Below are positions 15,492-25,000 of a DNA stretch of 25,304 nucleotides, piece after piece. Source of the stretch: QPIN01 sp964535875 (GTDB taxonomy: Bacteria; Pseudomonadota; Gammaproteobacteria; Methylococcales; Methylomonadaceae). The notes beneath the pieces were generated by a model. It saw nothing but the letters and a program-made list of their open reading frames with translations. It did not search any database and was not told the origin of the DNA. Within the stretch, counting starts at the first letter, position 1. The number at the start of each line of letters is the position of its first letter. The position numbers were made by a program, and so were the translations under genes. The stretch is taken from the NCBI GenBank assembly GCA_964535875.1, contig CAZHUE010000016.1, positions 1-25,304 of the forward strand. The letters run 5' to 3'.

Positions 15492-15676
15492 TGGAATTTT
15501 CACTTTGGGAAAACCTTTTGCTTGGCGTTATAGCACTTGGCGTCATTTTTTGGATGAAACCAGGAATCCGGTCATCTCTAAGAATGGGCAAAAATGCAGA
15601 ATCTGATTGGATGGGATTTCTAGTACCCATTGGTTTTGTCATCATGTTTGTCGTCTTTTTGGTAGCGATGGTTTGA
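15491..15676 (+). CDS. small two-pass membrane protein, unknown function
   Basis: 61 residues from the ATG at 15491, whose A is the last base of the upstream TGA stop. A strong AAGGAG site 8 nt upstream supports this start. Two hydrophobic segments (about 8-22 and 41-61) flank a basic loop with RSSLRMGKNAE, so two inner-membrane helices are predicted with very little exposed chain. Its TGA is 3 bp before the darP ATG. The tight packing between a DNA glycosylase and a ribosome-assembly factor suggests shared expression rather than shared function. No family was recognised. Confidence 0.75.
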   Translation: MEFSLWENLLLGVIALGVIFWMKPGIRSSLRMGKNAESDWMGFLVPIGFVIMFVVFLVAMV

Positions 15677-15679
15677 TGC

Positions 15680-16249
15680 ATGAAAAACAGTGATATAGCT
15701 TACGGTGGAGGCGAAGAACCTGAATATGATGAAAACGGTGACCTAATTGAATATTATGCAATTCGCCCTAATAAAACCCAGATAAAAAAAGATATTGCTG
15801 AAGTAGCCGCTTTAGCTGAAGAACTGACTCATTTGACAGAGCCTCAATTAGCTTCAATGAAAATTCCCGAAACAATTGAAGCTGCAATTATCGCTACAAA
15901 AAAAATGTCGGCGACCAAGCAGGCTAGAAAACGGCAGCTTAAATTTATTACCGCACAGTTAAGGGACATTGAGCTGGTAGAAATTATGGAAAATTTAAAT
16001 CGGATTAAATCTAAAAGCGCACATGGCGTGAGAGAACACCACCAAGCCGAAAAATGGAGGGATAGGTTAATCGCTAGTAGTGGAAATACTGTGCTAACAG
16101 AGTTATTAAATCAATTCTCAAGCGCTGATCGCCAGCGTTTAAAGCAACTTCAACGAAATGCTCAAAAAGAAGCTAAGGAAGATAAGCCACCTAAATCATC
16201 ACGCCTTTTATATCAGTATTTAAAAGAGCTGATAATGGACGTGGCTTAG
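15680..16249 (+). CDS. darP: ribosome-associated protein DarP/YjgA (DUF615)
   Basis: 189 residues, close to E. coli YjgA/DarP, a factor that associates with late pre-50S particles and aids large-subunit maturation. The DUF615 signature is clear: IRPNKTQIKKDIAEVAALAEEL near the N-terminus, the AATKKMSATKQARKRQLKFI-type basic helix (IAT onward) and EHHQAEKWRDRLI in the second half, with a basic C-terminal LKQLQRNAQKEA and a final LYQYLKELI. It is helical and highly charged, with no membrane segment. The ATG has no ribosome site of its own and sits 3 bp after the preceding stop, which suggests translational coupling. Its TAG overlaps the convergent dinB stop by a few bases, leaving no room for a separate terminator. 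Confidence 0.93.
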   Translation: MKNSDIAYGGGEEPEYDENGDLIEYYAIRPNKTQIKKDIAEVAALAEELTHLTEPQLASMKIPETIEAAIIATKKMSATKQARKRQLKFITAQLRDIELVEIMENLNRIKSKSAHGVREHHQAEKWRDRLIASSGNTVLTELLNQFSSADRQRLKQLQRNAQKEAKEDKPPKSSRLLYQYLKELIMDVA

Positions 16250-17349
16250 GGGCATGAGGAATTGACCAACGGACTTTCAAATAAATCCATTTGCCTATAT
16301 TTTAAAAATTTTGCATGGTCTTGCAATGATGACAGGGTGACACCTAGTAATCGCACTTTTCGAACCCCTACTTCTGTATTTTGTAATAATTTTTCAAAAA
16401 TTAAATTTTGTTCTGTTTTATCCGTAATTATCTTTGATAAAGTTTGACTACGCGTAATTTGGACAAAATCATGGTATTTTATCTTTACCGTTAAGGTTTG
16501 CGCCGTCATTTTTTTATCGTTTAGTTTTTTTAATGCTTTGGCTAAAAGTTGATCTAAATGTTGTAAAACTTGATGACGATCTTTAATATCAACTTGAAAC
16601 GTGGTTTCAACACCCACTGATTTACTGTATCTGTGGTTATTTACTGGCCGAAGATCTATAGCCCTGGCAATGTTATAATAATATTGCCCTGCTTTTCCAA
16701 AATTCTGTAGTAAAAAGGGCAGTGATTGTTTTTTTATATCTTTTCCTGTTTTTATCCCTAAAGCATGCATCTTTTTTTCAGTTGCTTTACCTACACCATG
16801 AAATTTCCCCACACTAAGCTTTTCAACAAATTGGCTTCCCTGTTCAGGGGTTATTAAATAAAGCCCATCAGGTTTATCCATATCTGATGCAATTTTGGCC
16901 AGAAACTTATTATAGGAAATACCGGCAGATGCGACCAGATGCGTTTTTTTTAGAATAGATGTTTTAATATCTTTAGCAATAAGCGTTGCAGACCCTTGAT
17001 AGGATGCATTGTTGCTAACATCAAGATAGGCTTCATCAAGAGATAACGGCTCAAACAATTCGGTATAGTTTGAAAATATTTGCCTAATAATGGAAGAGGC
17101 TTCTTTGTAAGCTTCGAACCGGGGTTTTACAAAAACAGCCTGTGGGCATAAGCGGTAGGCTTGTGATGAAGGCATGGCGGAATGGATGCCATATTGACGA
17201 GCCTCGTAACTACACGTTGCTACAACACCTCTAGTATTAGGCTTGCCTCCGACAATAATAGGTTTATTTTTATATTTTGGAAAATCACGCTGTTCAACTG
17301 CAGCAAAAAAAGCATCCATATCAATATGGATGATTTTTCGGCATAGCAT
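16246..17349 (-). CDS. dinB: DNA polymerase IV (Y family, DinB)
   Basis: 367 residues. Pol IV performs error-prone translesion synthesis across minor-groove adducts. The catalytic carboxylates are in HIDMDAFFAAVEQ (Asp10, steric-gate Phe15) and SLDEAYLD (Asp105, Glu106). The GVVATCSYEAR and KPDGLYLITP blocks, helix-hairpin-helix FHGVGKATEKKMHALGI and little-finger SVGVETTF follow in the usual order. QMDLF (353-357) near the C-terminus is a good beta-clamp binding motif. The start overlaps the DUF4389 stop as TAATG, so the two are translationally coupled. No LexA box (CTG-N10-CAG type) was recognised upstream of this gene or at the head of the operon, so SOS control is not supported here. Confidence 0.96.
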   Translation of the reverse strand: MLCRKIIHIDMDAFFAAVEQRDFPKYKNKPIIVGGKPNTRGVVATCSYEARQYGIHSAMPSSQAYRLCPQAVFVKPRFEAYKEASSIIRQIFSNYTELFEPLSLDEAYLDVSNNASYQGSATLIAKDIKTSILKKTHLVASAGISYNKFLAKIASDMDKPDGLYLITPEQGSQFVEKLSVGKFHGVGKATEKKMHALGIKTGKDIKKQSLPFLLQNFGKAGQYYYNIARAIDLRPVNNHRYSKSVGVETTFQVDIKDRHQVLQHLDQLLAKALKKLNDKKMTAQTLTVKIKYHDFVQITRSQTLSKIITDKTEQNLIFEKLLQNTEVGVRKVRLLGVTLSSLQDHAKFLKYRQMDLFESPLVNSSCP

Positions 17350-17654
17350 TATTCTTTAGGATCTGGCAAATTCAGCTCTTCAGTTACATTCCAGTCAGAA
17401 AAAGGAAAAGGTAATTTATCTGTGTTATAGGTTAAAAATAACAGAATGTGGTAAAGATATGCAGACAATTTTTTACCAAAATTTAAAATATTTTGGTTGG
17501 GTTCACCAGTAAATAAAGCAGACCCAATTTGTAATAGAATAATTGCCCAAAGCAACATTCTAACGATACCAACGATAACCGTATAAATTAAAAGAAAAAA
17601 AATACGTTTCCAGGTACTGATTTTTTTTAGGTTCTCGTTTATTTCTTTTTGCAT
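17349..17654 (-). CDS. DUF4389 membrane protein
   Basis: 101 residues. The sequence fits DUF4389: a WKRIFFLLIYTVIVGIVRML start with a long hydrophobic stretch (about 18-45), a GEPNQNILNFGKKLSAYLYH segment typical of the domain, and a second hydrophobic part (LLFLTY) before a polar, acidic tail (FPFSDWNVTEE, LPDPKE). One or two inner-membrane helices are likely. The ribosome site (AAAGGAT) is good. It starts 9 bp past the DUF2333 stop and overlaps dinB by 1 bp, so it is the middle gene of a three-gene operon. Molecular function is unknown. Confidence 0.82.
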   Translation of the reverse strand: MQKEINENLKKISTWKRIFFLLIYTVIVGIVRMLLWAIILLQIGSALFTGEPNQNILNFGKKLSAYLYHILLFLTYNTDKLPFPFSDWNVTEELNLPDPKE

Positions 17655-17663
17655 AATGAAATC

Positions 17664-18701
17664 CTATCCTTTATTCATTAAATCACGTAAATCAAGTGCA
17701 GCTGCATTTGCTCTGGCAATATAGTTGGCCATGGATAATGAGTAGTTTGCAAACATACCAAAGCCATCTCCACTTAAAATCATTGGACTTAATATAGGTG
17801 TAAGTGCATTTTTCAGGGCGTGAATCATATTATCCAATGTGTTCATCGCTCTTTTATCTAAAATAATGTCTCCAAAATCCACTTTTATCGCTTGTAAAAT
17901 ATGCAACAAGGCCCAACTTGCACCACGAGCTTCATAAAAAATATTATCAATTAATAGCCAAGGCGTTTTACCAACGCCTTTTTCTCTTTCTTCACCGAAC
18001 TGAGGTTCAGTCTGTCCACTAGGGTCATAGAGAATACCAGCCGCACCGGCAAAACGGTCTGTACTGGCTGTTAGCCGAGTGGATAATCCCCCTAATCGTT
18101 TGATCACAACTTCAAGATAAGTCCATAAATTATCCGCCCGTGAATAAAACTGGGCACGCCTTTGTTTGCCTTTTGGGGCATACAAGCGCTTCATGTACTT
18201 ATGTAATGAGACAACTCCTTTGTCATATTCAGATTCTGAAGAAGGCAGAGCCCATGAATTAGGTTCATAATAAAAATAAGGCTCAGCCTTTGCCAAATCT
18301 TTATCTTCCATTGATTGGGACTGATCTCTTGCAAAGTGATTCCTTAATGCGGTTGTGCCATCGCGTAACATAACTAACGCGCCATACTCCCAGCTACGTA
18401 TATTATCCAAAAACAGTCCTGGAGGAGCAACATCATTAGAAATATACCCCCCCGGCTTATTCATCAATATCTCAGCCATATGAGCAAGTGTATTAGTATA
18501 AACAAACCCGATAGGAATATAATCAGTACCAGTCTTTTCGATATTTATCTTTGCTTGTTCTTTTACATTAAAAGTTTCTGGTTCACTGCCCCACCATGCA
18601 CCCAATAAAATTAGAATAAGTAGTATTATGCCAAGTAAGGCACCAAAAAACCAAAGTATTCCTTTAGATCTAGCTTCTTCTGTTGCTGTGGAGTCAGTCA
18701 T
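17664..18701 (-). CDS. DUF2333 family membrane-anchored protein
   Basis: 345 residues. A short cytoplasmic N-terminus is followed by one membrane helix (about 17-38, ILWFFGALLGIILLILILLG) and a ~300-residue domain on the far side. The DUF2333 family is recognised by its GFVYTNTLAHMAEILMNKPG segment, NIRSWEYGALVMLRD, the PYFYYEPNSWALPSSESEY block and WLLIDNIFYEARGASWALLH. These proteins are common in gammaproteobacteria and have no established function. A bitopic inner-membrane protein with a periplasmic domain is predicted. Upstream is a 268-bp leader and promoter region rich in inverted repeats; downstream are DUF4389 and dinB in the same transcription unit. An AGGA sits about 10 nt before the ATG. 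Confidence 0.88.
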   Translation of the reverse strand: MTDSTATEEARSKGILWFFGALLGIILLILILLGAWWGSEPETFNVKEQAKINIEKTGTDYIPIGFVYTNTLAHMAEILMNKPGGYISNDVAPPGLFLDNIRSWEYGALVMLRDGTTALRNHFARDQSQSMEDKDLAKAEPYFYYEPNSWALPSSESEYDKGVVSLHKYMKRLYAPKGKQRRAQFYSRADNLWTYLEVVIKRLGGLSTRLTASTDRFAGAAGILYDPSGQTEPQFGEEREKGVGKTPWLLIDNIFYEARGASWALLHILQAIKVDFGDIILDKRAMNTLDNMIHALKNALTPILSPMILSGDGFGMFANYSLSMANYIARANAAALDLRDLMNKG

Positions 18702-18795
18702 CTTCTAGTGTCCTGATTTCAAAATTTACTTCTCTAAAAAAGCAAATGGAACTCTTATTAAAAAATTACTGCAATAGTAGCAGGTTTTTGAATTG

Positions 18796-18819
18796 AATTC
18801 TTTATAACAATAAAGAATT
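18796..18819 (-). repeat. perfect 10-bp inverted repeat in the DUF2333 leader
   Basis: AATTCTTTAT (18796-18805) and ATAAAGAATT (18810-18819) are separated by 4 nt and would form a stem-loop in the 5' untranslated region of the DUF2333-DUF4389-dinB transcript. A smaller pair, GCCTA/TAGGC, lies at about 18823-18838. Confidence 0.6.
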
Positions 18820-18838
18820 TTTGCCTAGGGTAATAGGC

Positions 18839-18867
18839 ATTACATTGAAATTCTATGTTAATTTCAA
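18839..18867 (-). promoter_or_regulatory. sigma70-type promoter with overlapping inverted repeat, DUF2333 operon
   Basis: On the minus strand, TTGAAA (18867-18862), a 17-nt spacer and TGTAAT (18844-18839) each match 5 of 6 consensus bases. An inverted repeat, TTGAAATT (18845-18852) with AATTTCAA (18860-18867), covers the -35 and spacer and could be an operator. The leader would be about 130 nt. Confidence 0.5.
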
Positions 18868-18924
18868 CATTTATTTTACAGTCATAAATGTAAGTTATAT
18901 TTTATCGGCATCAACAAATACAGG

Positions 18925-18946
18925 AAAAATAGTCACGCGGTGACTA
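18925..18946 (-). terminator. intrinsic terminator after gspB
   Basis: TAGTCAC (18930-18936) and GTGACTA (18940-18946) form a perfect 7-bp stem with a 3-nt loop. On the minus strand it is followed by five T (A at 18925-18929). It lies about 25 bp past the gspB stop and marks the end of the exeA-gspB transcript. Confidence 0.75.
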
Positions 18947-18969
18947 AGAAATGAGAATTAAATTACCTT

Positions 18970-19755
18970 CTAACGTTCAATTTGAAAAACCTTGTTTTTA
19001 TATTCAACAACTATTGAATTTTTACGAATTTCTTTAAGTACCATACCTTCTAGTATCTCTTGCCCTGCTTGGGATTTTTTCATATCAATCATAACAAATC
19101 GTTCTTTTTCAATACTTGAGTAAACAAAAACATTAAAATCTATTGCCGGCACAGAGCGTCGAAACTCAAAAGGCAGTTCTGATAGAAAAGGGGGTGTATT
19201 TTCCTTTTTCTTTGTTTTAGACTGGTTATTATTTGACGGTGTTGGTGTTGGAGAGTCTATTATTTTTCTTTCTACTACCGGTACACTTTCTGCCTGCTTT
19301 TTACCAGAAATAGCCTGTTTGTTTTTTGAAGGGGTAATTCCTTCTAATTTTTTTACCTTTTTTATTTTATCTTTTCGTTTTTTAATCTGTTGAGCGATAA
19401 ATAGCTGTTCTTTCTGTTTAGCTAAAGCTACAACAGAATCTTTTAAAGCTTCTGTTCTCTCCGGTGTCGAGAGAGGTGGTTTTTCAGAAACAACGGTATC
19501 CCGTGTTAAAGGTTTTAGTTTTTCTGTAACAATAGATTTTTTTGTTTCAACAGAGCTAGTTTTTTCTTGTGTAGCTGACCAAATAAAATAGGCCAATAAA
19601 CACATATTGATAAGAATTAAAGCAATTAACCAAGTTGGGAATTTTTTATTTTCAATTTGTTCTTGCTTACCTATAAGTTTATGCCCTGTAGACTCTGCTT
19701 GTTTGGATAGCCTTTCCTGCTCTGATTTTCTTAATGCGTTTAAAATAAAAGACAT
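18970..19755 (-). CDS. gspB: general secretion pathway protein GspB
   Basis: 261 residues. The N-terminus MSFILNALRKSEQER is characteristic of GspB/ExeB. A membrane helix (about 40-60) is followed by a long Lys/Pro/Ser-rich periplasmic linker (~65-195). The conserved C-terminal domain contains AIDFNVFVYSSIEKERFVMI and ends VVEYKNKVFQIER. In Aeromonas, ExeA and ExeB form a complex that uses ATP and peptidoglycan binding to place the type II secretin in the outer membrane. The start overlaps the exeA stop as TAATG. No other type II secretion gene lies in the window, as is common for gspAB pairs located away from the main cluster. The next feature is a strong terminator. Confidence 0.9.
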   Translation of the reverse strand: MSFILNALRKSEQERLSKQAESTGHKLIGKQEQIENKKFPTWLIALILINMCLLAYFIWSATQEKTSSVETKKSIVTEKLKPLTRDTVVSEKPPLSTPERTEALKDSVVALAKQKEQLFIAQQIKKRKDKIKKVKKLEGITPSKNKQAISGKKQAESVPVVERKIIDSPTPTPSNNNQSKTKKKENTPPFLSELPFEFRRSVPAIDFNVFVYSSIEKERFVMIDMKKSQAGQEILEGMVLKEIRKNSIVVEYKNKVFQIER

Positions 19756-21482
19756 TAGCGTGCCGGTCTTAATTTTGGTGAATTATCTAAAGGATCCGTG
19801 TTTTGTAGATGAATAAATGTATTGGCTCCAACTATTCCATCCGGCGTTAAATAATGCTTTTTTTGAAATTTCCTCACTTCGGCTTTTAGTGCATCATCAT
19901 AATAATTTGAATCATCTGTTAACATAGCATTAGGATTGTTTATAAGTATTTGTTTTTTTATCCATTTTACTCCCGAAAAAGACCAGCCTGGATAGACTGT
20001 TTCAATTTTTTTTGTCTGTGGCTGCCATAAAATCACATAATAGCCTTCCCATAAGTCAAGCACTTCATCAATAGAAAAGACCTTATCTTCACTAAATTGA
20101 AAAACAGGATTACCATTTTTCAATTTTGAAAGTAAAGCATACTTTTTTTCAGTTTTGGAAATAGGAAACTCCATGATGGCAGGCCGATTTAAAGAAATTA
20201 ATTTTTCCCAGCTTGATTGGCTAAATAAGCAGTTTAACCCTTCTTCTTCTAATTCTTTGCATTGAGCATCTTTAGGGATAGATTGATTCCACAAAAGAGC
20301 AAGTTGTGATATACCTGAAAACAAAGATAGGTTTTGTTGTTTAATTAGGGAAATAAAGTCAGAAGGCTCTGGTAGATGATTCGGTTCATTTGTTATATCG
20401 GCCTGTTTTTTTTGTATTGTTTTTTGCTGTGAAAAATTTCCAGAAGAGAATTGCTGATTATTTTCTTCGCCTTTAGTGCTTTCAGTCTGAACTTCTCCAA
20501 TTTTGATTTCTTCAACCTTATTGGTCTCTTCAATTTTTTCTTCTTGTGCTATAACAGGCACATCATCTTCCTCAGATAGATAGCTCATAAAGTAATAAGA
20601 AAAAAACAAATAACTAATGAGTAAAATTAATCCAGAAAGAATTTTAACTGCATTTTCTTTTAGAAATGATGGAGGAGGGGCAAGTACTTCTTCTACAGCT
20701 TTTTCAATAATATTTGTTGTTACAAATTTTTTATTTTCTACATAAGCTCCAAGCAAAGACCGATCACATATTATGTTAATTAGCCTAGGTATTCCCTTTG
20801 ACAGCTTATAAACCTTCTTCGTTGCAATACGGTTAAATATATCTGTATTTCCACCACATACCTTTAATCGATGCTTAATATATTTTTGTGTTTCAGCAAG
20901 AGACAACGCCTTTAGATGATATCGCGCAGTAATTCGTTGATTTAGCTGTCTTAGCTCAGAGTTTTCTAAAATTTTTTTAAGTTCAGGCTGGCCAACTAAA
21001 ATTATTTGTAACAGCTTGGTTTTGACTGTTTCCAGATTAGTTAAAAGTCGAATTTGTTCAAGTACATCTAAACTTAAATTTTGTGCTTCATCAATAAGAA
21101 CGACAGTCTTCCTATTATTCGCATGGGCTTCAAGTAAATGGACATTCAGAGCATCAATTAGCTCTTTGAGTGAAGAAAACTCCTTATTATAAGAAACACT
21201 TAACTCATCACAAATACTTGCTAGCAGTTCGTTTGCACTAAGCTTTGGATTTAAAATAAGAGCAATATCAACTTCGTTGGGTAATCTACCCAATAAACAA
21301 TTACATAACGTTGTTTTTCCTGTGCCAACTTCACCTGTTAAAGCAACAAACCCCCCGCCTTGATTAATGCCATATAATAAATGGGCTAACCCTTCTTGAT
21401 GCTGTTGACTCATATAGATAAAATGAGGATCAGGCGCAATAGAAAAAGGAGCTGTGCTAAAATTAAAAAACTGTTGGTACAA
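19755..21482 (-). CDS. gspA: ExeA/GspA-type AAA ATPase with peptidoglycan-binding domain
   Basis: 575 residues. The N-terminal FFNFSTAPFSIAPDPHFIYMS start and AAA ATPase domain have Walker A GEVGTGKTT (50-58) and Walker B VVLIDEAQ (127-134), plus a sensor-like ILVGQPEL. A membrane helix (about 281-300) follows, then an acidic linker (~303-370), a segment with an inactive-protease-like fold as in other ExeA proteins, and a PG_binding_1 domain near the end (~530-565, VRKFQKKHYLTPDGIVGANT). This is the ExeA architecture: cytoplasmic ATPase, periplasmic peptidoglycan binder, partner GspB. An AAGGAT ribosome site lies 8 nt before the ATG. The divergent 62-residue gene begins only 38 bp away, so the promoters must overlap. 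Confidence 0.93.
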   Translation of the reverse strand: MYQQFFNFSTAPFSIAPDPHFIYMSQQHQEGLAHLLYGINQGGGFVALTGEVGTGKTTLCNCLLGRLPNEVDIALILNPKLSANELLASICDELSVSYNKEFSSLKELIDALNVHLLEAHANNRKTVVLIDEAQNLSLDVLEQIRLLTNLETVKTKLLQIILVGQPELKKILENSELRQLNQRITARYHLKALSLAETQKYIKHRLKVCGGNTDIFNRIATKKVYKLSKGIPRLINIICDRSLLGAYVENKKFVTTNIIEKAVEEVLAPPPSFLKENAVKILSGLILLISYLFFSYYFMSYLSEEDDVPVIAQEEKIEETNKVEEIKIGEVQTESTKGEENNQQFSSGNFSQQKTIQKKQADITNEPNHLPEPSDFISLIKQQNLSLFSGISQLALLWNQSIPKDAQCKELEEEGLNCLFSQSSWEKLISLNRPAIMEFPISKTEKKYALLSKLKNGNPVFQFSEDKVFSIDEVLDLWEGYYVILWQPQTKKIETVYPGWSFSGVKWIKKQILINNPNAMLTDDSNYYDDALKAEVRKFQKKHYLTPDGIVGANTFIHLQNTDPLDNSPKLRPAR

Positions 21483-21520
21483 TGGTAAAATCCTTAAATC
21501 AAATACATCAGGTTGCTAAT

Positions 21521-21709
21521 ATGAATGAATATAATCCAGACCCGGCAGCAAAAAAAGTTAAATATATTGCTTCTATTATCTATTTACTCGTATTTGCTTT
21601 TCTTGTCGGTGGTAGCTATATTAACCAACAGCAACAAGCTTCAGTTCAAACAAATGATGAAGAACTTGTTGTTATTTGGCCTGAAACTAAGGTAACTCAC
21701 AACAAATAA
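21521..21709 (+). CDS. small single-pass membrane protein divergent from exeA
   Basis: 62 residues from the ATG at 21521, preceded by an AGG ribosome site. A longer reading starting at 21482 would overlap the exeA start codon and ribosome site and is less likely. A basic patch (KKVK, 11-14) precedes one hydrophobic helix (about 15-33), then a Gln-rich stretch (QQQQ, 36-39) and an acidic polar tail on the far side (TNDEELVVIWPETK). This looks like a small bitopic inner-membrane protein, N-terminus inside. It was not recognised. Its shared 38-bp intergenic region with exeA-gspB hints at co-regulation with secretion or envelope genes. Confidence 0.6.
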   Translation: MNEYNPDPAAKKVKYIASIIYLLVFAFLVGGSYINQQQQASVQTNDEELVVIWPETKVTHNK

Positions 21710-22017
21710 CCATACTGTTGCTGAATTCTTACTAAATCACTTCCGTTAATTTTTACAGGTTCTAATTGGGTCATTACAGCAGCTTATATACCCCTCTTCT
21801 TTTTTACATATCTTAAACCCTTCCCAATCAAGAACCTTCACTTTTAGTAAGCAGGTTTTTGTATTGAAAAATTATAAGATATTGAAATAGATTGCTATTA
21901 CTGCTACTTTACGCCTAAAAATCACAATAATCTATTCACAAAAAGGAAATTCTTAATCGTTTTAATTTACGTAAAAAGAGTATACCTTGTAATAATAAAT
22001 TAAAGCAGACATATTCC
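21710..22017. other. 308-bp intergenic region upstream of recC
   Basis: I see no convincing gene, terminator or promoter. Two overlapping short minus-strand frames (21746-21841 from a GTG, 31 codons; 21697-21774 from an ATG, 25 codons) read plausibly but lack ribosome sites at normal spacing. Confidence 0.5.
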
Positions 22018-25000
22018 ATGTTTATCCTGCACAGCTCAAATAAAACAGAAAACTTACTGGTTCATTTAACTTCAGTTATTGAAAATATCCCTTTATCCCA
22101 TCCTTTCAGTAAAGAAATTTTCCTTATTCAAAGCCAGGGTATGGAGCGTTGGCTATCCCAGCAATTAGCTAATCACTTTGGTATCTGGGGGAACTATGAG
22201 TTTTTATTTCCAGGTAAATTTTTCAGTTCAATTTCTAAAAAAATTGATCATCAGATTAATGATGATTTTTTTGATAGAGAAGTTATGTTATGGCGTTTTG
22301 AAAAAATACTTCGCAATTTAAATGATGATTGCTTTAAAACGCTTCAACATTATATTCAGGGTGAGAACAAGAATTTAAAACGTTTCCAATTGGCGCAGCA
22401 GTTAGCACAAGTTTTTGACCAATATCAACTGATGCGTCCTGATATGCTTGAACTTTGGCAAAAGGGCAAGCGACTTTATCCATCAGAAGATGAAATTTGG
22501 CAACGGGCTTTATGGCAAAAGATCACACAATCCATAGGTCATAAACACCGCGGATCTCTATGGCAAGATGTTATTAATCAATTGAACCAATGTGAAGAAG
22601 GTCAGTTTTCTAAAAATCTTCCGGAAAGAATATTTGTCTTTGGTTTAAACACCATGCCACCTTTATTTTTAGACTATTTACAAGGCTTATCCAGACATTG
22701 TGATGTGCATTTATTTCTGTTCAACCCCTCCCAGGACTATTGGGCAGACTTAGTGAATAAAAAACAATTGAGCGATAAATTTGAAGGCCATCCATTGTTA
22801 GCTACCTTAGGCCAGCAAGGTAGAGAGTTTCAACAAATGTTGTTAGAGCAGGCAAACTTTAACTACAACCCTGATAGTTTTGAAGAAATACCAATCACTA
22901 ACAATTTACAACAACTGCAAAATGATATTTTAAATAATCAATTACAAGGCGCTCTATTAGAAAAGGATCATTCAATTTCTATTCATGCCTGTCATTCAAG
23001 GATGAGGGAGATAGAAGTATTAAAGGATCAGTTACTCAATGCTTTAGAGCTAGATCCTGATTTGGAGTTAAGGGACATTGTTGTTATGGCACCCGATATT
23101 CAACCCTATTCACCTTTTATATCTGCTATTTTCAATGATATTCAACATGCAATTGCAGATAAAAGTATGCGGTTTGGAAATACTGCTTTAGATGCCTTTA
23201 TTCGTTTTCTAACGCTTAGCCAAAGCCGTTTTGGCTGGCAAAGTGTAATGGATTTATTGGAACAACCTGTTGTTTATTCTAATTTCTCACTTTCCGAAAC
23301 CGATTTAGAGTTGATCAAACATTGGACTAAAGAAACTCATGTTCGCTGGGGTAAGTCAGCAACCCATAAAAAAGAATTGGGTCTTCCAGAATTTAGTCAA
23401 AATACTTGGCAGGCAACTTTGGATCGTTTATTAATGGGCTATGCAATAGGTAGTGAAGAACATTTTGTTGATGATATTTTGCCTTATCGGGATATAGAAG
23501 GTTCGTCAGCTCAAGCGTTAGGTGGATTCAATGATTTTCTGCAATTACTCTTTAAAGCCAGTGATGAATTAAAACGGGAAACATCTTTAAGTCAATGGGC
23601 TGGCCGTTTTTATTATTATGCAGACCAGTTATTATCGGTCAAAACTCAAGCCGAACAACTTGAACGACAACAAATCAATGAGATATTCGAAGAACTCTCC
23701 GGAAAAATAGCCACTGTCCACACAGAAGATGTTTCTATAGAAGTGGTGAGTGCCTGGCTAGAAAGCAGAGTCTCTGAAAGCAAATCTTCAAACGGTTTTT
23801 TACGAGGACAATTGACTTTCTGCTCTATGCTACCCATGCGCTCCATTCCTTTTAAGGTCATCGCTTTATTGGGTATAAATGAAGGCGAGTTTCCAAAAAT
23901 TGACAACCCTTCCACTTTTGATTTAGTCGGACAAAATTTTAGACAAGGAGATCGATCACGTAGAGCGGATGACCGTTATCAATTTTTAGAAATTTTACTC
24001 TCTGCGCGCCAACAATTAATCATCACCTATAAAGGACTGTCCATTCAAAATAATGATGGTATACCTCCATCTATGGTGATTAGTGAATTGATTGATGTGT
24101 TAGAAAATTTTTATCAACTGACTGGGTTAATTACAAAACACCCTCTGCAAGCGTTTAGCGCCCAATATTTTACCGAACAATCCGGTTTGTATAGTTATTC
24201 CCAAACTGATTATGAAACAGCGATTGCTTTACAAGAAAATAAAGCAGAAATAAAACAATGGTGGCAGGGAAAGCTTGATATTAAAACCTCGAATATTATA
24301 GAAATTGATGATTTATTTGCTTTCTTCCGACATCCACAACAATATTTTCTACAAAAACAATTAGGCATAGGGTTTACTCCTCTTGAAACAGATACGGAAG
24401 AACGGGAACCCTTTGTTTTAGACAATTTAGAGGCTTACTCAATTAATCAGCAATGGATTGAACATAATTTAAACGACCAGCCTTTTTCTTTAAAAAAATT
24501 ACAAGCTCAAGGGAAGTGGCTCTCAGGTATCAATGGACAACTAGCATTTGATCAGCAACAACTGCTTATTAATGAGTTTACAGATTTGATTAAACAACAA
24601 GGTCTGGGGGAAAAAGAAAATAACCAGCCAATCGATATAACAATAGATGGCTACCGCTTGGTTGGAAACTTAAATCAGCAATATGAAAATGGAAGCTTGT
24701 TCTATCGTTTTGCCAATTTAAAAGGTAAAGACTTTATGTTTGCCTGGTTGCATCATTTGATTATTAACAGGATAAAACCTCAAAATACTCATTTACTTAG
24801 TATTGATGAGACAAGGCTTTTTGTTTCTGATAGAAGTCAACCTGAGTCATTAATTAGTTTGATTAAAATTTATCTTCAAGGCCAACAACAGCCAGATGCT
24901 TTTTTTACTGAACCTACTTTTGCCTATATTAAGCAAGTTTTAAAACTTAAAACTAGCAAACGTGCTAAAACGCCTGCAATTGTGGTCGCCCAAGAACAAT

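Noticed and set aside
15295..15681. 128-codon minus-strand frame
   Set aside because: It is antisense to the glycosylase and small membrane protein genes, which have coupling and ribosome-site support.
18702..18969. LexA-type SOS box for the dinB operon
   Set aside because: No CTG-N10-CAG palindrome of adequate quality was found in the leader.
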